Part shown: piece by piece, positions 1 to 8,937 of the stretch
Layout: the number at the start of each line of letters is the position of its first letter
Numbering within the stretch: position 1 is the first letter of the stretch
Assembly (NCBI RefSeq): GCF_040120695.1
Contig: NZ_JBEEAC010000016.1
Coordinates: 1-64,000, forward strand
DNA: 64,000 nucleotides
Reading direction: 5' to 3'
Origin: Plantactinospora sp040120695
GTDB taxonomy: Bacteria > Actinomycetota > Actinomycetes > Mycobacteriales > Micromonosporaceae
The notes under the pieces: generated by a model
Databases searched by the model: none
What the model saw: the letters and a program-made list of their open reading frames with translations, nothing else
Told to the model about the DNA's origin: nothing
Translations under genes and position numbers: made by a program

Positions 1-2
1 AC

Positions 3-1199
3 GCCGGACCCGGGCTGCCGCGTTCATGCCACCACCAGCCGGATACCTCATCACCCCGACCTACCCAAACCATCGACGCGGATCACGCGGACACGTCGAG
101 GGACGTCAGCCTTTCAACCTCTGTAGCCGCAGCAAACGCCGATACTGGCAAGGACGAACCTGGCTCCGACTCGGACGGTGACGTGCAGCGTAGAAAGTTC
201 CTGCGGGGCGCCACGGCCAGCGGCATGGCTGCGCTGCCCGGCATTACGCCACTACTCGACGCGCTGGTCTCTCTACCGATGGCTCACGAGGCCGAGCCGG
301 TTGCCCTGCCCCTCCGGCAGTTCGCCCGCGACGTGGCCGTCACCAAGGCTGCCTATCAGGCATGCCGGTACGAGCAGGTTCTCGGTGGCCTCACAACCCT
401 GCTGCCCGCACTGGGACCGACACGGGCGGAAGCCGAGGGTCATCGACGGACACGGATCGATGCCCTGGCCAGCGACCTGTACCACGTCGTGGGCAGCGTG
501 CTACTCAAGGTCGGTAACCGAGGGATGGCTTTGGTGGCAGCGGAAAAGAGTGCCCAGGCAGGCGCGGCCAGCCAGGAGCCGGTGGCGATGGCAACCAGTG
601 CGCGGATCATGACCCATGCCTTGATGAGCAACGGCCACACCAAGCAGGCGAGAAACCTGGCCGAGAACGTGGCCGGCGCCTTCGAACAGGACACACGCCT
701 CGCGTCCGCCGACCAGGTGGCCGTCTACGGCGCTCTCCTGCTCCGTGGTGCGATCGCCGCCGCGCGCAGTGACGACCGGGACAGCGCACAGACCATGATC
801 GACGAGGCCACCCACGCAGCCGCCCGGCTCGGCTACGACGGCAACGACCGGTGGACCGGCTTCGGCGCCACCAACGTCCTGCTCCACCAGGTCAACATCG
901 CGCTGACCCTGGGCGACGCCGGTACCGCAATCGCCCTCGCCCGCCAGGTGCCACTGGACAAGATCCGCCTCACCGAACGCAAAGCCTCGCTCTTCGTCGA
1001 CGTGGCACGCGCCTACACCCAGTGGGGACGCTACGAGCACGGCCTGCACGCGTTACGCATCGCGTACGAAGTGGCGCCCGAGGAACTCCGGTGCCGACCA
1101 GCGGTCCAGCGCATCGCCGGCGACCTGGCAGCCCTCAGCCGGGGCCACGTCCGCACCGCCGTCGTCGAGTTCGCCCACCACGTCGGGATACCGGTATGA
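3..1199 (+). CDS. Probable XRE-family regulator, C-terminal part (5' end outside window)
   Basis: The frame is open from the left edge to the TGA at 1197-1199, so the true start probably lies upstream of the window. A GTG at 183 would give 338 residues beginning with QRRKFLRGAT. The part after this motif is helical and rich in Ala and Arg, like the TPR-type C-terminal half of actinobacterial regulators that start with a helix-turn-helix domain and carry an RRxFLxG motif at the domain junction. The HTH domain itself cannot be seen here, so this is an inference. The twin-arginine look of the motif is unlikely to be an export signal if the gene starts upstream. The stop overlaps the ATG of the flavoprotein gene by 4 nt (ATGA), which suggests co-translation and that the regulator controls or senses through that enzyme. 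Confidence 0.7.
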   Translation, partial: AGPGLPRSCHHQPDTSSPRPTQTIDADHADTSRDVSLSTSVAAANADTGKDEPGSDSDGDVQRRKFLRGATASGMAALPGITPLLDALVSLPMAHEAEPVALPLRQFARDVAVTKAAYQACRYEQVLGGLTTLLPALGPTRAEAEGHRRTRIDALASDLYHVVGSVLLKVGNRGMALVAAEKSAQAGAASQEPVAMATSARIMTHALMSNGHTKQARNLAENVAGAFEQDTRLASADQVAVYGALLLRGAIAAARSDDRDSAQTMIDEATHAAARLGYDGNDRWTGFGATNVLLHQVNIALTLGDAGTAIALARQVPLDKIRLTERKASLFVDVARAYTQWGRYEHGLHALRIAYEVAPEELRCRPAVQRIAGDLAALSRGHVRTAVVEFAHHVGIPV

Positions 1200-1771
1200 C
1201 CGCCGGTCACCTACAGATCGTCGTCTGCGGCGCTGGCCCCGCCACAGACGTCACAAGACTGATCGCCACCGCCGAGGGAAGGTCCTGGACGGCGGCGGTC
1301 ACCGCCACACCGAGCGCCATCGACTTCATCGACGCCCACGCGATCGAGTCGATGACCGGGCACCCGGTCAGGTCCACCTACCAGTCGTCTCCGGGTACTC
1401 GCCGTACGCTTCCTGGCGCCGACGCGCTCGTCATCGCCCCCGCCACGTACAACTCCATCAACAAGATCGCCTTCGGCATCGCCGACAACTACGCCATGAC
1501 CTCGGTCGCCGAACTGATCGGACGCCAAGTGCCGACCGTCATCGTCCCGTTCGTCAACGCCGCCCTGGCCACCCGCGCGCCCTTCCAACGCGCCGTGGCC
1601 GACCTCCGCCGCGAACACGTACGCATCCTGCTCGGCGAGTACGACGGCTGGGAACCTCACCCACCGGGCAGCGGCAACGACCGACAGAAAGTCTTCCCCT
1701 GGACGGCAGCGTTCGAGACAGCGGCCCGACTCGTCCACAAGTCGCGCCCGGCGGCCGACCATCAGGACTGA
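1196..1771 (+). CDS. Flavoprotein (PPC decarboxylase-like fold)
   Basis: A 191-residue protein that opens with a beta strand and a GAGPA turn (LQIVVCGAGPA) and carries PATYNSINKIAFGIADN near residue 80. That matches the PA(T/S)xNTxxK flavin-site motif of the flavoprotein family that includes phosphopantothenoylcysteine decarboxylase and peptidyl-Cys decarboxylases. It probably binds FMN and oxidises or decarboxylates a thiol substrate; the substrate is unknown. It is too short to be the bifunctional CoaBC. The ATG overlaps the stop of the upstream regulator gene (ATGA), and such regulator-flavoprotein pairs recur in actinomycetes. The family call is firm, the reaction is not. Confidence 0.8.
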   Translation: MTAGHLQIVVCGAGPATDVTRLIATAEGRSWTAAVTATPSAIDFIDAHAIESMTGHPVRSTYQSSPGTRRTLPGADALVIAPATYNSINKIAFGIADNYAMTSVAELIGRQVPTVIVPFVNAALATRAPFQRAVADLRREHVRILLGEYDGWEPHPPGSGNDRQKVFPWTAAFETAARLVHKSRPAADHQD

Positions 1772-1813
1772 CGGTAGCGCCTGCTGCTGCCGTCGTGAGT
1801 CGTCGACGGCGCC

Positions 1814-3694
1814 TCACTCCGCGAGGGTGTCCAGGATCTGCTGCCCGTACTTCGCGAGCTTGTTCTCCCCGACGCCGTTGAACCGGGCCAGCTCGGCCAG
1901 GCTCGTCGGCGGCTCGGCCGCGATCTGCCGGAGCGTCGCGTCGTGGAAGATGACGTACGCCGGCACCCCCTGCTCCTTGGCGGTCGCCGCCCGCCAGGCC
2001 CGGAGCCGTTCGAAGACCGGTTCGGCGGCCGGCGGCAGCGCGACGGCGGCGGCCCCGGCGGCGCGGGGCTTCGCGGACCGGCCGGCGGCGGCCCGGGGCG
2101 GCTCGCGGCGCATCATCACCTCGCGCCGCCTGCCGAGTACGTCGCCGCTCGCCTCGGTGAGCACCAGCGTGCCGTAGTCGCCCTCGACCGCCAGCAGTCC
2201 CTGGGCGAGCAGTTGCCGGACCACGCCGCGCCACTCGGACTCGGTCAGTTCGGTGCCGATGCCGAAGACGCTCAGTGTGTCGTGCCGGTGCTGGGTTACC
2301 TTCTCGGTCCGCCGGCCGAGCAGGATGTCGATGGACTGGCCGGCACCGAACCGCTGGTCGCGCTCGCGGTGCAGCCGCAGCACCGTGGAGAGCAGCTTCT
2401 GCGCCGCGACGGTGCCGTCCCAGGACTCGGGCGGGGTCAGGCAGGTGTCGCAGTTGCCGCACGGCCCGCTCTGCTGCCCGAAGTAGTCGAGCAGTTGGAT
2501 CCGCCGGCACCGCACCGTCTCGCAGAGCGCCAGCATGGCGTCGAGGTGGCTGCCGAGCACCCGGCGCCGGGCCAGGTCGCCGTCGGAACTCTCGATCAAC
2601 TTGCGCTGCTGCACCACGTCCTGAAGCCCGTACGCCAGCCAGGCGGTCGAGGGCAGGCCGTCCCGACCGGCCCGACCGGTCTCCTGGTAGTAGCCCTCGA
2701 TGGACTTCGGCAGGTCGAGATGGGCGACGAAGCGTACGTCCGGCTTGTCGATCCCCATCCCGAAGGCGATCGTCGCGACCATCACCAGCCCGTCCTCGCG
2801 GAGGAACCGCTGCTGGTTGGCGGCCCGGGTGGGCGCGTCCAGCCCGGCGTGGTACGGCAGTGCCGGGATGCCGTTCTGCACCAGGAACTCGGCGGTCTTC
2901 TCCACCGAGGCCCGGGACAGGCAGTAGACGATGCCGGCGTCGCCGGGATGCTCGGTGCGGAGCAGGTCGAGGAGCTGCTTCTTCGGCTCCCGCTTCGGCA
3001 CGATCCGATACTGGATGTTGGGCCGGTCGAAGCTGGCGACGAAGTGCCGGGCGTCTTTGAGGTTGAGTCGCGCCGCGATCTCGGCGTGGGTCTCCGGGGT
3101 GGCGGTGGCGGTCAGCGCGATCCGGGGGACCGCCGGCCACCGTTCGTGCAGCATCGACAGCGCCAGGTAGTCGGGGCGGAAGTCGTGGCCCCACTGGGCG
3201 ACGCAGTGCGCCTCGTCGATCGCGAAGAGCGCGATCGTGCCCCGGTCGAGCAGCCGGAGCACGTACTCCGAGCGGAGTGCCTCGGGGGCGAGGTAGAGCA
3301 GGTCCAGCTCGCCGGCGAGGAAGGCCGTCTCGACCAGCCGCCGGGCGTCGAGGTCCTGGGTGGAGTTGAGGAAGCCGGCGCGTACCCCGAGGGTGGTCAG
3401 GGCGTCGACCTGGTCCTGCATCAGCGCGATGAGCGGCGAGATCACCACCGCGACCCCGTCCCGGACCAGCGCCGGGATCTGGTAGCAGAGCGACTTGCCG
3501 CCGCCGGTCGGCATCAGCACCAGCGCGTCGCCGCCGCTCACCACCTGATCGATGATCTCGCGCTGCTCGCCTCGGAAGCTGTCGTAGCCGAAGACCCGGC
3601 GCAGGGCGTCCAGAGCGTCACCGGTCCGCCGGTCGGCGGCGTCGCCGGTCCGCTGCTCGGTCTCGTCGGTCCGCTGGTCGGTGGGGAGGGCCAT
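1814..3694 (-). CDS. recQ: ATP-dependent DNA helicase RecQ
   Basis: A 626-residue superfamily 2 helicase that unwinds DNA 3'-5' in recombination and repair. Walker A is TGGGKS near residue 63 and the DEAH box is at about 160. Further on come QETGRAGRDG (motif VI), then an RQC zinc-binding region with Cys residues in CETVRCRR and CGNCDTC. A C-terminal HRDC domain begins after a basic, Ala-rich linker and ends near LDTLAE. The frame is open further upstream to 3901, but that extension would run into the cobalamin riboswitch DNA. I chose the ATG at 3694; another ATG lies at 3715. Neither has a strong Shine-Dalgarno sequence. The gene is divergent from the B12 uptake operon. Confidence 0.93.
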   Translation of the reverse strand: MALPTDQRTDETEQRTGDAADRRTGDALDALRRVFGYDSFRGEQREIIDQVVSGGDALVLMPTGGGKSLCYQIPALVRDGVAVVISPLIALMQDQVDALTTLGVRAGFLNSTQDLDARRLVETAFLAGELDLLYLAPEALRSEYVLRLLDRGTIALFAIDEAHCVAQWGHDFRPDYLALSMLHERWPAVPRIALTATATPETHAEIAARLNLKDARHFVASFDRPNIQYRIVPKREPKKQLLDLLRTEHPGDAGIVYCLSRASVEKTAEFLVQNGIPALPYHAGLDAPTRAANQQRFLREDGLVMVATIAFGMGIDKPDVRFVAHLDLPKSIEGYYQETGRAGRDGLPSTAWLAYGLQDVVQQRKLIESSDGDLARRRVLGSHLDAMLALCETVRCRRIQLLDYFGQQSGPCGNCDTCLTPPESWDGTVAAQKLLSTVLRLHRERDQRFGAGQSIDILLGRRTEKVTQHRHDTLSVFGIGTELTESEWRGVVRQLLAQGLLAVEGDYGTLVLTEASGDVLGRRREVMMRREPPRAAAGRSAKPRAAGAAAVALPPAAEPVFERLRAWRAATAKEQGVPAYVIFHDATLRQIAAEPPTSLAELARFNGVGENKLAKYGQQILDTLAE

Positions 3695-3821
3695 CCAGCG
3701 GATTCTACGAGGCATCGGACCCGACCGGCGGCGCGGCGCTTCGACGGCGCCGCTCGGCCGGTTCTGACCAGGCGGAAGGGGAACCCGACGGCGCTGTGCC
3801 GCTGCCGGGTCACGGAGCGGA

Positions 3822-3975
3822 TGCGTTACGGTTGCCCCGACCACCCCGCAGCGAAGCCGGTGTGAAACCGGCGCTGTCCCGCAACTGTGATGCCCCCGCA
3901 CCCTGCTCGCCGCCCTCGGGCGGTCCGAGCCGGTGCGGAGGATGAGCCAGGTCGCCTGCGGTGCGGTCGCGGAAT
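3822..3975 (+). promoter_or_regulatory. Cobalamin riboswitch aptamer
   Basis: The class is recognised by the conserved blocks GCCGG...CCGGC around 3856-3872, TCCCGCAACTGTGA at 3877-3890 and the B12 box GAGCCAGGTCGCCTGC at 3944-3959. A GC-rich variable arm lies between them. It sits about 90 nt upstream of a btuF-type gene, as expected for repression by adenosylcobalamin. The outer ends (P1 helix) are approximate. Confidence 0.92.
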
Positions 3976-4015
3976 GCGCCTTCGAGGAAGGGCGCCCCGT
4001 GGACGGGCACAGGCA

Positions 4016-4052
4016 CCTGTCGGCGGAGCACCAGACCTCGTCCGACAGGAGG
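4016..4052 (+). promoter_or_regulatory. Ribosome-binding-site-masking stem of the B12 riboswitch
   Basis: CCTGTCGG at 4016-4023 pairs perfectly with CCGACAGG at 4042-4049. The second arm contains the first half of the Shine-Dalgarno AGGAGG (4047-4052), which lies 4 nt before the ATG at 4057. With this stem formed the ribosome site of btuF is partly buried, so the riboswitch probably acts on translation. No U-tract follows, which argues against an intrinsic terminator. Confidence 0.7.
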
Positions 4053-4056
4053 ACCG

Positions 4057-4986
4057 ATGAGACGTACCCCTCGACTGCTGGCCGCGCTGCTGGTCAGCGC
4101 GGCGCTGGCCCTGGCCGGCTGCGCCACCGACGACCCCGGCCAGCAGGCACCCCCGAGCGCCAGCGGTGCCAGCTATCCGGTGACGGTCGGCACCCTCACC
4201 CTCGACAAGCGCCCCGAGAAGATCGTCGTACTCGGGCCGACCGCCACCGAGATGCTCTTCGCGATCGGCGCGGGCAGCCAGGTCGCCGCCGCCGACGACA
4301 ACTCGAACTATCCGGCCGAGGCGCCGAAGACGGAGTTGTCGGCGTTCACGCCGAACGCCGAGGCGATCGCCGCGAAGGACCCCGATCTGGTGGTGCTGAC
4401 CAACGATCTGAACAAGATCGTGGACCAGCTCGGCCAGTTGAAGATCCCGTACTACCTGGCGTCGGCGGCGAAGACGCTGGATGACACGTACCGGCAGATC
4501 ACCGAACTCGGCACGCTCACCGGGCATCCGAGCGAGGCGGCCGAGCTGGTCGGCCGGATGAGGGGCGACATCGAGAAGCTGGTCGCCGAGGTGCCGCAGC
4601 GGGCGGAGAAGCTGAGCTACTTCTACGAACTCGGCCCGGAGTACTACTCGCTGACCAGCAAGACGTTCGTCGGTTCGCTGTTCGGGATGGTCGGGCTGGA
4701 GAACATCGCCGACCCGGCCGACGCCGACGGCTCGAAGGGCGGCTATCCGCAGCTCGCCGAGGAGGCGATCATCAACGCCGACCCGGACCTGGTCTTCCTG
4801 GCCGACACCAAGTGCTGCCAGCAGTCCGCGCAGACCGTCGCGGCCCGCAAGGGCTGGTCCGGGATGACCGCGGTGAAGCAGAACCAGATCGTCGGGCTCG
4901 ACGACGACATCGCGTCCCGGTGGGGCCCCCGGGTGGTCGACCTGCTCCGCACGATCGTGGACGCGGTCGCCAAGGTGCCCGCTTGA
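4057..4986 (+). CDS. btuF: Cobalamin/corrinoid ABC transporter, substrate-binding lipoprotein
   Basis: A 309-residue class III periplasmic-type binding protein. It starts MRRTPRLLAALL and has a lipobox LAGC with the lipidated Cys at about residue 22, so it is anchored outside the membrane. The body shows the two-lobed BtuF/FhuD pattern: KRPEKIVVLGPTATEMLFAIGAG near residue 50, then a long helix, then AEEAIINADPDLVFLAD. The ATG at 4057 has an AGGAGG site and follows the cobalamin riboswitch, so B12 rather than a ferric siderophore is the likely ligand. The stop overlaps the TTG of the permease gene by 4 nt. Confidence 0.9.
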   Translation: MRRTPRLLAALLVSAALALAGCATDDPGQQAPPSASGASYPVTVGTLTLDKRPEKIVVLGPTATEMLFAIGAGSQVAAADDNSNYPAEAPKTELSAFTPNAEAIAAKDPDLVVLTNDLNKIVDQLGQLKIPYYLASAAKTLDDTYRQITELGTLTGHPSEAAELVGRMRGDIEKLVAEVPQRAEKLSYFYELGPEYYSLTSKTFVGSLFGMVGLENIADPADADGSKGGYPQLAEEAIINADPDLVFLADTKCCQQSAQTVAARKGWSGMTAVKQNQIVGLDDDIASRWGPRVVDLLRTIVDAVAKVPA

Positions 4987-6107
4987 GCAGAGCCGACGCC
5001 CCGGCCCGCCCCGACGTCCCGGTCGTCGCCGGCCGGGGCGCCAGGGGCGGCCGGCCGGCCCGGCCCGCCGGGCTGCGTCGCTGGTGGCTGGTTGCCGGCT
5101 TCGTCGCGGTACTGGTCAGCGCGGTGACCGGCATCGCGTTCGGGCCGGTCAGCCTGCCACCGGGCAGCGTCGCGGTCGAGCTGCTCAACCTGATACCGCA
5201 AGTGCGCCTGCACAGCGGCCTGAACGAGCGCCAGGTCGCCATCGTCACCGAGCTGCGGCTGCCCCGGGTGGTGCTCGGCCTGCTCGTCGGCGCGATGCTG
5301 GCCCTTGCCGGCGGCTGCTACCAGGGCGTCTTCCGCAACCCACTGGCCGACCCGCACCTGCTCGGCGTCGCCGCCGGAGCGGGTCTCGCGGTGACCGCCG
5401 TGATCGTGGTACGCGGGGTCACCGGCGCGGACGTCACGGTCGGGCTGCCGGTCACCGTGCCACTGGCCGCGTTCGTCGGCGCGCTCGGCGCGGTCCTGCT
5501 CACCTACCTGCTCGGCGCGGCCGGCGGCCGGGACCGCTCCCCGGCCACGCTGATCCTGGCCGGGGTGGCGGTCTCGGCCTTCCTCGCCGCCGGCCAGACC
5601 TACCTGTTGCAGCGCAACGCGGAGAGCATCCAGGAGGTCTACTCGTGGATGCTCGGCCGGCTGGCCACGGCGGGCTGGCACGACGTACTGGTGGTGCTGC
5701 CGTACGCGGTGTTCACCACCGCCGTGGTGTTGGTGCACCGGCGTGAACTCGACGTACTGGCGCTCGGCGACGACGAGGCGAGCAGCCTCGGACTGCACCC
5801 GCAGCGCTCCCGGCTGCTGCTGGTCGCCACCGCCTCGCTGGCCACCGCCGCCGCGGTCTCGGTCTCCGGGTTGATCGGCTTCGTCGGCGTCATCGTCCCG
5901 CACGTCGTACGGATGCTGGCCGGGGCGAGCTACCGGGCGATCCTGCCGCTGTCGGTGCTCTTCGGCGGCGCCTTCCTGACCCTGACCGACCTGGCGGCGC
6001 GGACCGTCGCCGCGCCGGCCGAGATCCCGATCGGCGTGGTGACGGCGCTGCTCGGCGGCCCGTTCTTCGCCATCGTGCTGCGCACCACCCGGCGGGTGGC
6101 GGAATGA
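4983..6107 (+). CDS. btuC: Cobalamin ABC transporter, FecCD/BtuC-type permease
   Basis: A 374-residue multi-spanning membrane protein of the FecCD family, which usually has about ten helices. Family signatures include LRLPRVVLGLLVGAMLALAGG followed by NPLADPHLLGV in the N-terminal third, and GLIGFVGVIVPHVVRMLAG near residue 310. It moves the corrinoid delivered by the lipoprotein, powered by the ATPase downstream. The chosen TTG start at 4983 overlaps the stop of btuF (TTGA); no other start lies between it and the first membrane helix. The proline- and arginine-rich stretch before helix 1 is a cytoplasmic N-terminal tail. Confidence 0.88.
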   Translation: MSRADAPARPDVPVVAGRGARGGRPARPAGLRRWWLVAGFVAVLVSAVTGIAFGPVSLPPGSVAVELLNLIPQVRLHSGLNERQVAIVTELRLPRVVLGLLVGAMLALAGGCYQGVFRNPLADPHLLGVAAGAGLAVTAVIVVRGVTGADVTVGLPVTVPLAAFVGALGAVLLTYLLGAAGGRDRSPATLILAGVAVSAFLAAGQTYLLQRNAESIQEVYSWMLGRLATAGWHDVLVVLPYAVFTTAVVLVHRRELDVLALGDDEASSLGLHPQRSRLLLVATASLATAAAVSVSGLIGFVGVIVPHVVRMLAGASYRAILPLSVLFGGAFLTLTDLAARTVAAPAEIPIGVVTALLGGPFFAIVLRTTRRVAE

Positions 6108-6940
6108 CCGGCGTCCCGAGCCCGCCGAGCGGCCTCGCCGTCGAGGTGACCGACCTCGGCGTCACATTCGGCAGGGCACCCATCCTGGCCGGGGTGAACC
6201 TGTCGGTCCGGACCGGGGAGTGGGTCACCGTGATCGGTCCCAACGGCGCCGGCAAGTCGACCCTGCTCCGCGCGGTCGGCGGGCTGCTGTCGGCCAGCAC
6301 CGGCTCGGTCTCCCTCTTCGGCACGCCGATCGCCCAGCTCCGCCGCCGGGACCGGGCCCGGATGGTGGCGACGGTGCCGCAGACCCCGGTCGTGCCGGCC
6401 GGGATGGCGGTACTCGACTACGTGTTGCTCGGCCGCACCCCGTACGTGCCGCCGCTGGGCCGGGAGTCCGCCGCCGACCTGGCGGCCGCGCACGACGTGC
6501 TCGACCGGCTGGACCTGACCGGATTCGCGGCCCGCCCGCTGGCGACGCTCTCCGGTGGCGAGCGGCAGCGGGTCTTCCTGGCCCGGGCGCTGGCCCAGGG
6601 CGCCCCGCTGCTGCTGCTCGATGAGCCGACCAGCGCGCTGGACATCGGTCACCAGCAGGAGGTGCTGGAACTCGTCGACCAGCTCCGCGCCGACCACGGG
6701 CTGACGGTGCTGGCCACCATGCACGACCTCTCGGTCGCCGGCGAGTACGCCGACCGGATGGTGCTGGTCGCCGCCGGTGCGGTGGCCGCCGACGGCCCAC
6801 CCCGGGAGGTGCTCACCGACGAGCTGCTCGGTATGCACTACCGGGCCCGGGTCCGGGTGATCGAGGGGGAGCACGGCCCTCTCGTCGTCCCGGTCCGGAC
6901 CCGGCGGGCCACCTCCCCGGCGGGGGAACGCCGCGACTAG
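6104..6940 (+). CDS. btuD: Cobalamin ABC transporter, ATP-binding protein
   Basis: A 278-residue ABC ATPase of the FepC/BtuD type. It shows Walker A GPNGAGKST near residue 46, signature LSGGERQRVFLARAL near 148, Walker B LLLLDEPTSALD near 170 and the switch His in TMHDLSVAG. It starts at ATGA, overlapping the permease stop, so the three uptake genes form one translationally coupled operon under the riboswitch. The end converges with the ABC-2 permease gene; the two stops overlap by 3-4 nt. Ferric-siderophore uptake is the alternative, but the riboswitch favours B12. Confidence 0.9.
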   Translation: MTGVPSPPSGLAVEVTDLGVTFGRAPILAGVNLSVRTGEWVTVIGPNGAGKSTLLRAVGGLLSASTGSVSLFGTPIAQLRRRDRARMVATVPQTPVVPAGMAVLDYVLLGRTPYVPPLGRESAADLAAAHDVLDRLDLTGFAARPLATLSGGERQRVFLARALAQGAPLLLLDEPTSALDIGHQQEVLELVDQLRADHGLTVLATMHDLSVAGEYADRMVLVAAGAVAADGPPREVLTDELLGMHYRARVRVIEGEHGPLVVPVRTRRATSPAGERRD

Positions 6941-7674
6941 CTGAACCGCCGCCCCTCGTCCCGCCGGTACGCCCAGCCGGCGACCGCGGCCAACAGCACG
7001 ATCCAGACGCCGAGCATCACCAGCGAGAGCCGGTCGACCGGAAACTCCCCGACGGCCGCCCACATCAGCTCGACCGCTCCCCGGGTCGGCAGGTACGGGG
7101 CGATCGCCTCGATGAACCCTGGCGAGCTGCCGGGCGGGAAGAGCAGGCCACCGCCGAAGGCCAGCGGGAAGAAGACCACCTGGGCGACCACGATCGCCGC
7201 CTTGCTCGGCAGCGAGTAGCCGATGGCGAGCCCCATCAGGGTGAACGGCACCGCGACCACCACCACGGTGCCGAGCGCGGCCAGGAACGCCGGGCCGGTC
7301 ACCCGGGCCTCGGTGGCCACCGCCGCGATCACCACCACCGGGAGCAGCGAGATCAGGGTCAGGATCAGGCCGGCGAGGATCCGGCCGGCGAACCGGGGCG
7401 CGGCTCCGGCCGGCAGCGTCCGCAGGTACGGATCCCAGGGTTGCGCGCGGTCCTCGGCCACCCCGATGCCGTACTGGAAGATGTTGGTGCTCATCACCGC
7501 GAAGGTGACCATCGAGGCGGTGGCGTAGGTGGCCATCACCGGGTCGTCGCCGCTGAACGGCACGACGAAGAAGAGCATCGAGGCGGCCGGGAAGAAGGCG
7601 CTACCGACCAGCGCGATGGGGATCCGGATCGTCTCCAGCAGTTGGAATCTGGTGTGCACGAGTGAGAGTCGCAC
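6937..7674 (-). CDS. ABC-2 type exporter, permease subunit
   Basis: A 245-residue protein with about six membrane helices, e.g. PIALVGSAFFPAASMLFFVVPF near the start and VMLGVWIVLLAAVAGWAY at the end. The fold matches ABC-2 permeases of drug or lipid exporters. I chose the GTG at 7674 (VRLSLVHTRFQ): it has a GGAG site 8 nt upstream, and translation upstream of it would overlap the preceding ATPase. It is the last gene of the reverse operon running from 9665. The substrate cannot be told from sequence. Confidence 0.82.
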   Translation of the reverse strand: MRLSLVHTRFQLLETIRIPIALVGSAFFPAASMLFFVVPFSGDDPVMATYATASMVTFAVMSTNIFQYGIGVAEDRAQPWDPYLRTLPAGAAPRFAGRILAGLILTLISLLPVVVIAAVATEARVTGPAFLAALGTVVVVAVPFTLMGLAIGYSLPSKAAIVVAQVVFFPLAFGGGLLFPPGSSPGFIEAIAPYLPTRGAVELMWAAVGEFPVDRLSLVMLGVWIVLLAAVAGWAYRRDEGRRFS

Positions 7675-7687
7675 GGTTGGGTCTCCG

Positions 7688-8620
7688 TCACAGGTCGGCG
7701 GTCTGGGCGGGCTGGGGGTGGGACTGCGCCGGGTTCGGCCGCGTCCGGGGGTCGGGCTGTGCCTCGGTGATGGCCAGGAAGGCGTCCTCCAGGCTGCTCG
7801 GCCGGATCTCCAGGTCGGCGAAGGAGACGCCGCTGTGCACCAGGTCCCGGACGAGCCGGTCCGCGTCGGTGGTGAGCAGGTGGGTGACGCCGTCGACCCG
7901 CTCCACGGCGCGTACTCCGGGCAGGGCCGGCAGTTCCGGGGCGACCAGGCTGACCCGACGGACCCCGACCAGGTCACGGATCGCGGTGACGCTGTCGTCG
8001 GCCAGCACCCGGCCGTGGCCGAGCACCACCACCCGGTGTGCCAGTGCCTCGATCTCCTCCAGGTAGTGGCTGCTCAGCAGCACCGTGCCGCCCTCGGCGT
8101 GGAACTGGCGGATGCCGTCCCAGAGTTCGCGGCGGGCGGTCACGTCCAGCCCGGTGGTCGGCTCGTCCAGGAAGACGAGCCGGGGACGCCCGACGAAGGC
8201 GAGCGCGACCGCCAGCCGGCGCTTCTGCCCGCCGGAGAGCCCACCGGTCTGCCGCCGGACCAGGTCGCCGATGCCGAACCGGCCGAGCAGTTCGGCTCGG
8301 GGGACCGGGTCGGTGTAGTGCGCGGAGACGAAGTCGACGACCTCGCCGACCCGCAGGGTCGGCGGCAGCCCGGTCTCCTGCGGCGTCATCCCGATCTGCC
8401 GACGGCAGGCCGGGTCGCGGGGGTCGCCGCCGAAGAGTTCGACCCGGCCGGAGCTGACCCGGCGCAACCCGACCAGCAGGTTGAGCAGGGTGCTCTTGCC
8501 GGCGCCGTTCGGGCCGAGCAGCCCGACCAGTTCCCCGGCCGGAAGGTCGAGGTCGACCCGGTCGAGGGCGGTGACGTCGCCGTATCGGCGGGTGGCCTGG
8601 ACGGCGCGGGCGAGAATCAT
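7688..8620 (-). CDS. ABC-2 type exporter, ATP-binding subunit
   Basis: A 310-residue ATPase: Walker A GPNGAGKST near residue 39, LSGGQKRRLAVALA near 139, Walker B LVFLDEPTTGLD near 160, and the His in SSHYLEEIE. A C-terminal domain of about 90 residues is typical of DrrA/CcmA-like exporter ATPases that act with ABC-2 permeases. The ATG at 8620 has a GAGGAG site 5 nt upstream and overlaps the stop of the regulator gene (ATGA). The permease gene follows after 13 nt. Confidence 0.9.
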   Translation of the reverse strand: MILARAVQATRRYGDVTALDRVDLDLPAGELVGLLGPNGAGKSTLLNLLVGLRRVSSGRVELFGGDPRDPACRRQIGMTPQETGLPPTLRVGEVVDFVSAHYTDPVPRAELLGRFGIGDLVRRQTGGLSGGQKRRLAVALAFVGRPRLVFLDEPTTGLDVTARRELWDGIRQFHAEGGTVLLSSHYLEEIEALAHRVVVLGHGRVLADDSVTAIRDLVGVRRVSLVAPELPALPGVRAVERVDGVTHLLTTDADRLVRDLVHSGVSFADLEIRPSSLEDAFLAITEAQPDPRTRPNPAQSHPQPAQTADL

Positions 8621-8937
8621 TGCTTCTCCTCGGTCTGTGGCGGGTCGAGCAGGGCGCGGACGGCCAGGGTGTACTCCTCGAAGGCGAACCGGCCGCGTCG
8701 GGTGAGTGCGACGAGGGTGGTCGGGGTGCGGCCGTGGTGGGTTTTGACGATCTCGACGTAGCCGGCCTCTTCGAGCTTGCGCAGGTGCACCGAGAGGTTT
8801 CCGGCGGTCATCTGGAGGATGTCCTGGAGTCGCGGGAAGGTGATCCGGTCGTTGCCCCGCAGGGTGGCGAGGGTCGCGGTCACCCGTAGCCGGGCCTGCG
8901 CGTGGATCACGGGGTCGAGTTCGGGCAGGCCGGTCAC
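8617..8937 (-). CDS. Winged-helix regulator (MarR/ArsR-like, HTH_34 type)
   Basis: A 106-residue single-domain DNA-binding protein. The recognition helix region is LQDILQMTAGNLSVHLRKLEEAGYVEI and the wing is THHGRTPTTLVALTRRGRFAFEEY. It starts at GTG 8937, overlapping the stop of the membrane protein gene (GTGA), and its own stop overlaps the ATPase ATG. It probably represses the exporter operon through the palindrome at 9666-9679. Small regulators of this type usually sense a drug or metabolite exported by their neighbours. Confidence 0.85.
   Translation of the reverse strand: MTGLPELDPVIHAQARLRVTATLATLRGNDRITFPRLQDILQMTAGNLSVHLRKLEEAGYVEIVKTHHGRTPTTLVALTRRGRFAFEEYTLAVRALLDPPQTEEKQ

Noticed and set aside
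183..240. Twin-arginine signal peptide in the first gene
   Set aside because: The frame is open to the window edge and the motif matches a domain-junction motif of XRE-type regulators, so export is unlikely.
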